DNA from: Candidatus Omnitrophota bacterium
GTDB taxonomy: Bacteria > Omnitrophota > Gorgyraeia > 2-02-FULL-51-18 > JAGOUK01
Direction: 5' to 3'
NCBI GenBank assembly: GCA_020058965.1
Contig: JAGVCY010000007.1
Span: forward strand, 1-9,569
Length of the DNA stretch: 9,569 nucleotides
In this document: positions 1 to 6,926 of the stretch, one piece after another
Position numbering within the stretch: position 1 is the first letter of the stretch
Layout: every line of letters begins with the position of its first letter
Position numbers and translations under genes: made by a program
The notes under the pieces: generated by a model
The model's database searches: none
Told to the model about the DNA's origin: nothing
Seen by the model: only the letters and a program-made list of their open reading frames with translations

Positions 1-3
1 AAA

Positions 4-33
4 AACGCCTCCCCGGATTTCCGGGGAGGCGTT
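4..33 (-). terminator. Rho-independent terminator downstream of the LTxxQ protein gene
   Basis: A perfect 13-bp inverted repeat (4-16 pairs with 21-33) surrounds a 4-nt loop. Read on the minus strand, the GC-rich stem is followed directly by a run of five T (positions 5-1), the standard layout of an intrinsic terminator. The plus-strand side has no T-run, so it should act on minus-strand transcripts, ending the mRNA of the gene at 91-687 about 60 nt past its stop codon. Confidence 0.9.
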
Positions 34-43
34 CGGTTAGGTC

Positions 44-75
44 ATTGCGAGCACGCCAAAGGCGTGCGCGGCAAT
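44..75. repeat. Palindromic dispersed-repeat-like element (TCATTGCGAG...GCAATCTC type)
   Basis: ATTGC (44-48) pairs with GCAAT (71-75) and GCACGCC (51-57) pairs with GGCGTGC (61-67) around an AAA loop, giving a two-part stem with a small internal bulge. The outer words TCATTGCGAG and GCAATCTC match the ends of a short palindromic intergenic repeat that I recall as scattered through many bacterial genomes. Only one copy lies in this window, so its repeated nature is recalled, not shown. It would fold in the 3' UTR of the gene at 91-687, before the terminator. Confidence 0.6.
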
Positions 76-90
76 CTCCATAAGGAGTGC

Positions 91-687
91 TTAGGCCGAG
101 TGCGCGTGGCTTGAGCAATCGGTCTTTTTGAGCTCCTTGGCCTTGGTGATTTGATCGTCGGTCAGAATCGTCTGGAGTTCGGCGTAAGCCTTAACAGCCG
201 CCTTCGCGGAGGTCGCCATGCCAGCCATGCCGCTGTCGATCATCGATTCGATGGCTTCGACATTCACCGGGGATTGGGACATGTGACTCTCGAGCTCGAG
301 GCCAAACACCTTCATTTCGGCCATGCCGCGGATGGAGCTCTTTTGGGCATCCATTTCGATCACCTTGATCTTGCTCATCTGATCATCGGTCAGCGCCAGG
401 TCTTCCTTGTGGGCCATCATCCAACAGGCCTTCTTGCAGACCTTCGTAACGATCGGGCATCCCGATTTCCCGCTGGAGCGATCGCCGCTCATTCCACACT
501 GCTTTTGACCCATGCCGCACTGCTTCTGCCCCATACCGCTCTTGTCGCAACCCTTTTTCATCATCGGGCAGGACTTCCCTGCCGAGCCGCCCATCCCCTC
601 GTGATGGCCCGCCAAAACCGGCGCCGCCACCAAGGCCAGCGCCATCATTCCAATAACCGCCGTCAGAACCACTTTGCGATGCTTCAT
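91..687 (-). CDS. Exported Spy/CpxP-type (LTxxQ) protein with Cys/Met/His-rich metal-binding segment
   Basis: The 198-residue product starts with a clear signal peptide (basic MKHRK, hydrophobic core to about residue 25, likely cleavage after VLA at 26), so it should be periplasmic. Residues 28-93 are unusually rich in Cys (40, 47, 57, 64, 77, 84, 88), Met and His, and include a tandem GMGQKQC repeat (51-57, 58-64). The C-terminal half is helical, with two LTDDQ motifs (99-103 and 175-179). Paired LTxxQ motifs mark the Spy/CpxP/ZraP/CnrX group of periplasmic chaperones and metal-stress sensors. Its tail is also His-containing (HAH, 194-196). Start: ATG at 687 with GGAG (698-695) six or seven bases upstream on the minus strand; stop TAA. 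It appears to be monocistronic, ending at the hairpin at 4-33. A role in binding copper or other soft metals is inferred from composition; the partner metal is unknown. Confidence 0.8.
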   Translation of the reverse strand: MKHRKVVLTAVIGMMALALVAAPVLAGHHEGMGGSAGKSCPMMKKGCDKSGMGQKQCGMGQKQCGMSGDRSSGKSGCPIVTKVCKKACWMMAHKEDLALTDDQMSKIKVIEMDAQKSSIRGMAEMKVFGLELESHMSQSPVNVEAIESMIDSGMAGMATSAKAAVKAYAELQTILTDDQITKAKELKKTDCSSHAHSA

Positions 688-694
688 GTATTGT

Positions 695-698
695 CTCC
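695..698 (-). promoter_or_regulatory. Ribosome binding site (GGAG) of the LTxxQ protein gene
   Basis: On the minus strand ACGGAGAC precedes the ATG at 687, placing GGAG at normal Shine-Dalgarno distance. It fixes the start codon of the exported LTxxQ protein and shows that this genome uses classical ribosome binding sites, in contrast to some genes further right. Confidence 0.7.
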
Positions 699-735
699 GT
701 TATTTCTACTGGTTTGTGATATCAAAAAGCTATAC

Positions 736-754
736 GGCATGTTAAACCCATGCC
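736..754 (-). terminator. Weak candidate terminator after the SGNH hydrolase gene
   Basis: GGCATG and CATGCC (754-749 and 741-736 on the minus strand) form a 6-bp stem with a 7-nt loop, ten bases past the SGNH stop codon. A TTTTT run follows, but only after seven intervening bases, so this is a poor intrinsic terminator. It may only reduce read-through into the gene at 91-687. Confidence 0.3.
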
Positions 755-763
755 CCGAATTAA

Positions 764-1894
764 TCAACTGGTTCTACCGGTAGACACAAATTCAGCTAAA
801 AGTCCTCCAATAATCCTATTACCATCTGCATTCAAATGACTATCGATTTTCCAATAAGGGTTATGTTTAGTGCCCCGAGCCCATTCTCTTCTGAGAGCAT
901 CGGTTAAATCTATAAATGCGATACCTTGAATACGACATAATTCTTTCAATTTTTTATTTGGAGCATTTCGATCATAATCCTCGAAGCGAAGCCGGAATTT
1001 CTGCGCTACGATTCGCCAATAATTATCATCGACCTGAAGCCGGTCTGGAATAAATGCAAGAATTAATCGGCTTCCGCGTCTGGTGGATTCAGAGTGGATC
1101 ATTTTAATTGCGGCGTCGGTCTGCTTCCAACAGTCAGAAGCCAGGTCATCTTCTTCGGTCTTGAAAACCCTAAGTTGTTCGGGAGGATCTGCATTCACCA
1201 TTCCAACCCAAATAAATAAATTGTTAATACCTTGATATTTTCTCAGCCCTAAAATTAGATGATATAAAAACGATCTTTCCAGCAATCGGTTCTTCGCTTC
1301 TGTAAAGCCGTTCTTCGGAATATAAGAACCCTCCTGCCTACCAGTGGTTCTTACTTGGTGGGCGTAGGCCGCATTATCGAGGGGATCGTTACCAGCAAAA
1401 AATCCGATTACAACATTGCGGGGTTTGACCGACTCTGGAAGTGAGCGAAGGATCGCCGCCTCTTCGATATTGCTACATCCGTAACAACCCGTGTTTAATA
1501 CTCTTTTACCGGTCAGAAGCGCATAAATTGAAGGAATGGTTTCATCATCATTCATCCCCTCGCCGACGGTTTGCGAATCGCCCAAAAAAATAGTGTCAAT
1601 GGGCTGGACTTTTGCGCCGCTCGGAACTGTACTTTTTCTAAAACCATCCGCGTCTGTAGACAGTCGATACTTAAATTCTCGGTATGGCCCAACAACATAA
1701 CGATTTAGATTTGGAAGAATTCGGCGGGACGGCACAGGATCCGAAGTAAAGTACGCAATTCCTTCATAGTTCCATGGAACTTTGAACCACATGGCGCCCA
1801 GCGCATCGCATACAACCATTGTACTGGCAAGCGTAACGGTCAGAAGCAAAATGCGGAGGATCCATTCCACGCTTTTCGGAAAAGTTTTATTCAC
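764..1894 (-). CDS. Membrane-anchored SGNH/GDSL-fold hydrolase or acyltransferase
   Basis: The 376-residue product has one N-terminal hydrophobic segment (about residues 12-35) and then a soluble domain, so it is probably anchored in the inner membrane facing the periplasm. The SGNH blocks are present in order: GDSQ at 105-108 with nucleophile Ser107 (the GDSL block), Asn134-Gly136 in the NTG block, GND at 168-170, and the DxxH block with Asp351 and His353-containing DSHLN. The fold and catalytic set are therefore complete. SGNH proteins of this size near glycosyltransferases often add or remove acetyl groups on exopolysaccharide or O-antigen (AlgX/AlgJ-like roles); the substrate here is unknown. 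The start codon is GTG at 1894 with no evident Shine-Dalgarno, and a candidate -10 box lies 7-8 bases upstream, so the mRNA may be leaderless. Stop TGA. It diverges from the glycosyltransferase at 1959. Its base composition is AT-richer than the gene at 91-687. Confidence 0.8.
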   Translation of the reverse strand: MNKTFPKSVEWILRILLLTVTLASTMVVCDALGAMWFKVPWNYEGIAYFTSDPVPSRRILPNLNRYVVGPYREFKYRLSTDADGFRKSTVPSGAKVQPIDTIFLGDSQTVGEGMNDDETIPSIYALLTGKRVLNTGCYGCSNIEEAAILRSLPESVKPRNVVIGFFAGNDPLDNAAYAHQVRTTGRQEGSYIPKNGFTEAKNRLLERSFLYHLILGLRKYQGINNLFIWVGMVNADPPEQLRVFKTEEDDLASDCWKQTDAAIKMIHSESTRRGSRLILAFIPDRLQVDDNYWRIVAQKFRLRFEDYDRNAPNKKLKELCRIQGIAFIDLTDALRREWARGTKHNPYWKIDSHLNADGNRIIGGLLAEFVSTGRTS

Positions 1895-1901
1895 GAGGGT
1901 T

Positions 1902-1910
1902 ATTGTAACA
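1902..1910 (-). promoter_or_regulatory. Candidate extended -10 promoter of the SGNH gene
   Basis: Read on the minus strand, TGTTACAAT (1910-1902) is an extended -10 box (TGn followed by TACAAT, five of six to consensus). A perfect TTGACA lies upstream, but with about 22 bp between the boxes, which is too long for a normal pair. Transcription would begin at about 1895-1896, next to the GTG at 1894, which would leave almost no leader. Confidence 0.35.
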
Positions 1911-1922
1911 GACGCTCAGCAA

Positions 1923-1952
1923 ATGACTTTGTCAATGTTCGAATGCTAAACT
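1923..1952 (+). promoter_or_regulatory. Candidate sigma70-like promoter of the plus-strand glycosyltransferase
   Basis: ATGACT (1923-1928) and TAAACT (1947-1952) are separated by 18 bp and each match four of six consensus bases. The predicted start of transcription falls near 1959, the A of the ATG. An in-frame TAA at 1947-1949 rules out an earlier start, and there is no Shine-Dalgarno. This is a modest match in a 64-bp divergent intergenic region. Confidence 0.3.
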
Positions 1953-1958
1953 GTCCTA

Positions 1959-3623
1959 ATGCTTGAGCATTATCAAACGAATCAAACCAACCTTAATCGA
2001 CTTTTCTTCATCTTGGCAGGATTAGTGGCCGTTTTTATTTTTCTCCCTTCCCGCGATGTCATGCCGTTTCTCGGGTCGGGCGATCACGGCCGGGACCTGT
2101 ACGCCTTCCAAAGAACCCTACAGGGAGAAACACCTTATCGGGACTATTTTTGGAATTACGGGCCACTGATGCCGTACTACTACTCCTTGATTTTAAAGAT
2201 CTTCGGGGTCTCCATCCCGAGCGTGCTATTAGGCCAATTCTTTTTAAAAATATGCTCCGGCCTTCTGATATTTCTCATCCTGATGGTATCGGCGGAATCC
2301 TGGGTGGCATTTTTGGCGGTCGCTTGGTTCTGGGCCTTTAGCCCCGATTTTTTTCACACGTTCAACCACGCCGGAGCTATCACGGCGCTGTTTGCGATCC
2401 TATATTTGCTCACCCGGTATGCCCAAAAACCGATTTTTAAATACATCTATCTTATGCTGCCCTGTCTCACTGCGGTCCTGCTCATCAAATTCAACACAGG
2501 CGTGTTCGCTCTCGTCGCGACCGCCGCATCCATCTTCATCATAGATCATTCATTTAAAAATACTTTTCCGGCTCGCCGCTTCCAAAAGCTTTTCTGGCTT
2601 TCGGTGCCGGCATTGCTCGCCTGCATCATTTACTTGATATTGGTACGCGAGCTTCCGGATTATTACATCCGCCAATGCCTGCCTTTTCTTCCTTCGTACG
2701 GCAGCCCTTCCAGACAGGGCCCTCACGCGTCACCGCTTGAAATCAGCGCGCTTTATGCGGTTTATAGCTGGCTGGGGATGGGCATCAATAAAACCCCCAA
2801 CGCATTTTTCGCGACACGATGGCCGCTCATCATGTGCAATGTTCTTCAGGTAATGGCGCTGTATCAGTTCGTCCGATTTGGCGTCAGATCCGGCGCGGGC
2901 CGAATCGTCAATAATAAACACATCCATATGGCCATGGTGATCGGGTTGTTCATGATATTGATGTCCCATGAATTCCTGCTCAGCGGCACACATTATCGGA
3001 TCTACTGGGGTATCCCGTTCTTGATCCTATTAATTTTTTGGGTCTCGGGTATTTTGGTTAAAAATTTGAATTGGCGATGGAAGTTGGCTTTATTTATCCT
3101 GGCTTCACTGGCGATCTCCGTGGAGACGGTTGATAAATATATGTTCCGAGAACAACTTGTTCGGAACCCTTCTCATTTTTTGGGCGGACGGGCCAAGATC
3201 TACATCAATAATCCGATCGATTGGATCGACACTTTCAAAAAAACTACCGAGTACTTAAAATCAAATCTTCGTCCGGATGAATTATTTTTCATACTTCCGT
3301 GTGATCCCCTCTACTTTTACCTTACGGACAAAACAAGTCTCGTGCGTGAATTTCAGTTTTTTGATTACATGAATGTTACTGAGCAACAGGAAAGAAGGAT
3401 TATCGGCGATCTCGAAAATAAGCAGGTCGGCTATTTTCTCGTATCCAACCGCAGTGAAGCCAATGAAACGGGACATGGGATCTTCGGAAAGTCTTATTGC
3501 CCACTACTCGCCGACTACCTCGCGACTCACTTCCAAAAAACGATGGTGTTCGGCGATTGGGAGCAGCCGGCTGACGGAAGTCCGAATCATGCGGTAACCA
3601 TCTATAAAAGGCTCGCCGCCTAA
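1959..3623 (+). CDS. GT-C-type multispanning glycosyltransferase (GT39/RgtA-D-like)
   Basis: The 554-residue protein has one hydrophobic segment at about 15-30, then an acidic first outer loop (GDHGRD at 41-46, followed by YRDYFWNYGP at 60-69), then many membrane segments to about residue 390 and a soluble C-terminal region of about 160 residues. This layout, with an Asp-bearing first loop and a C-terminal extracytoplasmic domain, is that of GT-C enzymes such as the PMT/ArnT and RgtA-D families, which move a sugar from a polyprenyl-phosphate donor on the periplasmic face. Asp42 or Asp46 would be the candidate catalytic residue. Donor and acceptor cannot be read from the sequence. The ATG at 1959 is the first possible start because an in-frame stop lies at 1947. 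The gene diverges from the SGNH hydrolase and converges on the three-gene glycosyltransferase operon with only six bases between stop codons. Confidence 0.78.
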   Translation: MLEHYQTNQTNLNRLFFILAGLVAVFIFLPSRDVMPFLGSGDHGRDLYAFQRTLQGETPYRDYFWNYGPLMPYYYSLILKIFGVSIPSVLLGQFFLKICSGLLIFLILMVSAESWVAFLAVAWFWAFSPDFFHTFNHAGAITALFAILYLLTRYAQKPIFKYIYLMLPCLTAVLLIKFNTGVFALVATAASIFIIDHSFKNTFPARRFQKLFWLSVPALLACIIYLILVRELPDYYIRQCLPFLPSYGSPSRQGPHASPLEISALYAVYSWLGMGINKTPNAFFATRWPLIMCNVLQVMALYQFVRFGVRSGAGRIVNNKHIHMAMVIGLFMILMSHEFLLSGTHYRIYWGIPFLILLIFWVSGILVKNLNWRWKLALFILASLAISVETVDKYMFREQLVRNPSHFLGGRAKIYINNPIDWIDTFKKTTEYLKSNLRPDELFFILPCDPLYFYLTDKTSLVREFQFFDYMNVTEQQERRIIGDLENKQVGYFLVSNRSEANETGHGIFGKSYCPLLADYLATHFQKTMVFGDWEQPADGSPNHAVTIYKRLAA

Positions 3624-3633
3624 CGGCTTTTAT
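3604..3633. terminator. Possible bidirectional terminator between convergent genes
   Basis: ATAAAAG (3604-3610) is complementary to CTTTTAT (3627-3633), and inside it GCCG (3615-3618) pairs with CGGC (3624-3627). On the plus strand the small GC hairpin is followed by TTTT; on the minus strand the mirror sequence ends in CTTTTAT. It spans both convergent stop codons (3621-3623 and 3632-3630). The stem is short, so termination may be inefficient. Confidence 0.35.
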
Positions 3634-5444
3634 CTAAACGAAAATTCGTTGATATGATCGTAGGTAACTATCTTGAGCTTGTTGGGGATTATTTGAAAGC
3701 CGCCTTTAACAACCAGTCTTAGCCTCGAATCTCTCGGTGATTCTGTCGGAACCGCAGCAATAGCCAAAATTCCGCCTTCTTTTTCAGCATAAAGATTGGC
3801 AGGTGCCGATAATAGACTATCGACGATTATATGCGCGTCATCGTCCCTCTTTTGCAGATGCAGCAAAACGCCCGGGTTCCCGTCACACCCATACTCATAA
3901 ACACCTCCGTCACCAGATTTCTGAAGAACAAAATTGAAAACGCGTGTTCTACCGATCCACAGAGGTATGATTGTTTTGGGAATTGTTTTGGAATCCAAAA
4001 ACCCCGCCCGATTAACGACCAGCACATCACCTTCCTCGGGAGGAAGCGCGTCCTGAGGCAGAACAAACGCGCCTCTGTTCAAGAACGTGATCTCGGATTG
4101 GTGGTTTGTGTCGGCAACTAAAAACACTTTGTCCAAACCGGTAAAGAATTTGATCGTATGCAAATAGAAGTGATAGACATAAGAAAACTCGTCCTCGGAA
4201 TCGAAGAGGTAGTCCTTGGGATAAACGGCATAGGGCGCTCCGTACCAGTAAATGGAATGGCTCCCGGCAAGTTTGGCGGCGAATAAACTGACTTTTTGCT
4301 CATAACCTTGCTTGTACACGGGGTCCTGGTATCGCATCAAACATCGAGCCGTCGCTTGCGCGGGCATAATGATCACGGACACGAATAAAACCATCAATCC
4401 GATCCGAGAATGCTTCGTGACCAGGATGCGCGCCACGCATTCGGATATTCCGGCGATGATGAAAAAATACATCGGTGGCAACAATGGCAGCAGGTACCTC
4501 GCCTCCTTCCCGCCGATCAAGTAAGTCTGGAGAATGAAACAGGGCACCAGCCAGCTGATGTAGAAAATATGCTCTTTGCGTTTTCGGAGAACCGAGGACA
4601 GGACGCCCAATCCAAATAGCCCGATCAACGGCCAGGTAACCGACCTGAGCATGAACCCGTAATTTTGCGATGCGGATTCCTTTTGAGATGATTTGTAGAG
4701 CCACATCGATTCAACGCTCTCATAAAACGAGGCGATCCCCGCAGCAATCCCCTGGTGCTTGATCCAGGTGTAATAGACTATCCCGCCGATTAAGAATAAT
4801 CCCGCCGACCAAAGAAGCACCTGATAGGCCTTGTACCTTAAAGGCCTGGTTTCAATGCAAATGGCCGTCATGCACAGAACGACGACGATGGGGAGCAGGT
4901 TGTAGCGTGAGCCGATGCAAGCCGCGGTCAATCCGATCGTCCCGATGAAATAAGGCGTTTTTCGATGGATTCTATATCGAAGAAACGAATACACGGCGCC
5001 CAACATAAACGCGAGCGCCGGCACGTCTTCTTTGGCCATGGGAGCCATCTGAAGCATGAGAGGATTCATCGCAAACAGGGCGGCGCCGCACACCGCCATA
5101 CATTTACCAAAATAAAGGTTAAGTATTTTTCCGAATAAAAATACGCACGCCAAACTGCATAAAACGACTACAACATGAGCCGCCGTAAAACCAAACAGCG
5201 GATTATTTAAATATTTTTCAATTTGAAACAACGGCGCCAGGAGGGTCGAGAATAAGTAAAATCGCGAGTGGTAGACGGGAGACGAGGCCGTCGATAGAAG
5301 TGCTTTTGCATTGAGAAAGCTTTCGTAGGAATCGAAATAATCGATGCTCAGGCGGCTTGCAAAAATGAGTAGATAAGCAAACAAACCGGCCAAACCAATC
5401 AGGACGATGCGCGCCACATGGGCGCTCTCGATGCGAAAATCCAT
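3630..5444 (-). CDS. GT39-like (PMT/ArnT-type) membrane glycosyltransferase
   Basis: The product has 604 residues. After a first membrane segment (about 10-30) comes the acidic loop DYFDSYES (35-42), with Asp35 and Asp38 as candidate catalytic residues. A second outer-loop motif MAKEDVP (136-142) resembles the KE/DE motif of GT39 proteins. Several membrane segments follow, then KEARYLLPLLPP (313-324), a close match to the RYxLPxxP signature of this superfamily. Residues from about 365 to the end form a long soluble, strand-rich C-terminal domain. It is likely to transfer a sugar from a lipid-phosphate donor on the periplasmic face. It is the last gene of the minus-strand operon: ATG at 5444 follows the upstream TAA by three bases (TAA CAT ATG) and lacks its own clear Shine-Dalgarno, so translation is probably coupled. 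Stop TAA. Acceptor and sugar are unknown. Confidence 0.78.
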   Translation of the reverse strand: MDFRIESAHVARIVLIGLAGLFAYLLIFASRLSIDYFDSYESFLNAKALLSTASSPVYHSRFYLFSTLLAPLFQIEKYLNNPLFGFTAAHVVVVLCSLACVFLFGKILNLYFGKCMAVCGAALFAMNPLMLQMAPMAKEDVPALAFMLGAVYSFLRYRIHRKTPYFIGTIGLTAACIGSRYNLLPIVVVLCMTAICIETRPLRYKAYQVLLWSAGLFLIGGIVYYTWIKHQGIAAGIASFYESVESMWLYKSSQKESASQNYGFMLRSVTWPLIGLFGLGVLSSVLRKRKEHIFYISWLVPCFILQTYLIGGKEARYLLPLLPPMYFFIIAGISECVARILVTKHSRIGLMVLFVSVIIMPAQATARCLMRYQDPVYKQGYEQKVSLFAAKLAGSHSIYWYGAPYAVYPKDYLFDSEDEFSYVYHFYLHTIKFFTGLDKVFLVADTNHQSEITFLNRGAFVLPQDALPPEEGDVLVVNRAGFLDSKTIPKTIIPLWIGRTRVFNFVLQKSGDGGVYEYGCDGNPGVLLHLQKRDDDAHIIVDSLLSAPANLYAEKEGGILAIAAVPTESPRDSRLRLVVKGGFQIIPNKLKIVTYDHINEFSFR

Positions 5445-5447
5445 ATG

Positions 5448-6926
5448 TTAACTAACGGTCTTTTTTTCCATTAATACGACGTCGCCGCTCGTCACGATCG
5501 GCTGATAGTTTTGAAGCGCTTCCGCCATTTTGGGGTCTTTTGGCGATTGCCACCAGAGAACGTAATCCGGCGCAGGCACGGGATCCAGTCTCCAAAAATG
5601 ATGTGGCCAATCCGATGGCGGAAAATCGGGAAAAGTGCCGAGAAACACGACATCGGGGTTGAATTGAGCTAGATTAAAAACCTGCCGCTGTATTTTCTGG
5701 ATTTTATTATCGTCGGGCATCGTGGTCGAAAACGTTTTGTGAGTCGGTATTTGGCCCGCCAAATTCATTATTTCCCTAATGGGTTTTTGATCCCTCTGAA
5801 CGTGAACGGCGACAGTGACGGTGTGTAGAACTGCGATCGAACCTAATGCCAGCGCCAAACATTTCTGGAATCGTTTGGAAGCGGGTACCGCGGAACCAAC
5901 CGCCAAAAATACGATGAATGGCAAAAAAAATCGTTCGTTTAAAAAATACCCAAAATGTTTGTAAGAAGCCCGATAGCCCCAAGGCGAAACAAAATAAAGC
6001 GTAAGAAATACAGCGGAGACCGACAGAAAAACGATTTGCAGCTTCATCCCCTCGCCCGTCAGGTTTTTATATTTCCGAAACAGGTGGATGGATAATATCG
6101 CCATCGGGCAGATTGGGATCAGCAGCAAGTAATAAGGAAGGGTCGTAAAATCCAAATAACTGATCACTAGGAAAATGAAATAGCTTAGGTTCTCCGAAAT
6201 CGGCCAATAAACGGTTTCCCGTATGTTTTCTCCGGCCATAAAATTGAGCGTCAAAAGACCGAAAGGAATCAACAAAATGACCATCAGGCAAAACCGCTTA
6301 CGATGAGCGGCCAGTTTTCTCTCCAGACATATTTCGACAAGCATCGAAGTCATAACGGCAAAACCAAAAACTAAAATTCCGCTGACATGAGTTACGAATA
6401 TGGCGCACAGGGCTATGAATAGGGCGGCGTAATCGATGATCCTCAGCTGCATTCGTCGGGACCACCAAAAGGCATAAAGAATGATCGTTGCCGAAAGAGC
6501 TAAAAGATAGTTGAAGAAACCCATCATCATGGCATGGCTGTACCCCAGGATAAATGCGGACGGCCAAATGGCAGTTCCGCGGCCGGTTGCTCTGTATAAG
6601 ATCAATAGAGCAAACGGGAGGGCCAAAACGCATAAACTCTGGATTAACTTTTCGGCGACTATCGGATGCACGACTCTTTGAAGGAGGGACAGCAGGATTT
6701 CCGAGGTCCAATCGGTTTTTCGAACGAGGTCCGGCTTGTAGACAGATCGGATCACGCTGTTAGTTTGATCCGGATACTCCCGAATGATCTTGGCATCATA
6801 ATTGTGAGGAGGGCCGTCAGGAGTCGGAAACTGGGAGAAACCCCAGATCGGAACAAGCAGCAAAGCTGCAAAAGCGGCAATCCACCAGCCGTTCACGCCG
6901 GCCGAACACAAACCGATCGATTTCAT
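5448..6926 (-). CDS. Multispanning GT-C-like membrane protein, putative glycosyltransferase
   Basis: From the chosen start the protein has 492 residues. One N-terminal membrane segment (about 12-30) is followed by an outer-loop motif TPDGPPHNYD (35-44) with Asp37, His41 and Asp44. Some eight or more membrane segments follow, then NERFFLPF (330-337) and a soluble C-terminal region of about 120 residues. The acidic first loop and topology suggest a GT-C fold; I do not recognise a named family, so the enzyme role is inferred. Start choice: ATG at 6926-6924 overlaps the upstream TGA by one base (TGATG) and has AGGA about 10 bases upstream. The longer reading from ATG at 6965 would overlap the upstream gene by 40 bases, has no Shine-Dalgarno and adds a polar 13-residue stub before the membrane segment. 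The gene therefore looks translationally coupled to 6926-8470. Stop TAA. Confidence 0.7.
   Translation of the reverse strand: MKSIGLCSAGVNGWWIAAFAALLLVPIWGFSQFPTPDGPPHNYDAKIIREYPDQTNSVIRSVYKPDLVRKTDWTSEILLSLLQRVVHPIVAEKLIQSLCVLALPFALLILYRATGRGTAIWPSAFILGYSHAMMMGFFNYLLALSATIILYAFWWSRRMQLRIIDYAALFIALCAIFVTHVSGILVFGFAVMTSMLVEICLERKLAAHRKRFCLMVILLIPFGLLTLNFMAGENIRETVYWPISENLSYFIFLVISYLDFTTLPYYLLLIPICPMAILSIHLFRKYKNLTGEGMKLQIVFLSVSAVFLTLYFVSPWGYRASYKHFGYFLNERFFLPFIVFLAVGSAVPASKRFQKCLALALGSIAVLHTVTVAVHVQRDQKPIREIMNLAGQIPTHKTFSTTMPDDNKIQKIQRQVFNLAQFNPDVVFLGTFPDFPPSDWPHHFWRLDPVPAPDYVLWWQSPKDPKMAEALQNYQPIVTSGDVVLMEKKTVS

Noticed and set aside
151..783. 210-codon open frame on the plus strand opposite the LTxxQ protein gene
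   Set aside because: The translation is low-complexity and His/Leu/Arg-rich, with no ribosome site. The minus-strand gene has a signal peptide, LTxxQ motifs, a Shine-Dalgarno and a terminator.
5461..5467. Run of seven A (minus strand) near the end of the middle glycosyltransferase gene, considered as a slippage or frameshift site fusing it to the next gene
   Set aside because: The next gene is already in the same frame, so slippage would not create a fusion. Only read-through of the TAA would, and nothing supports that.
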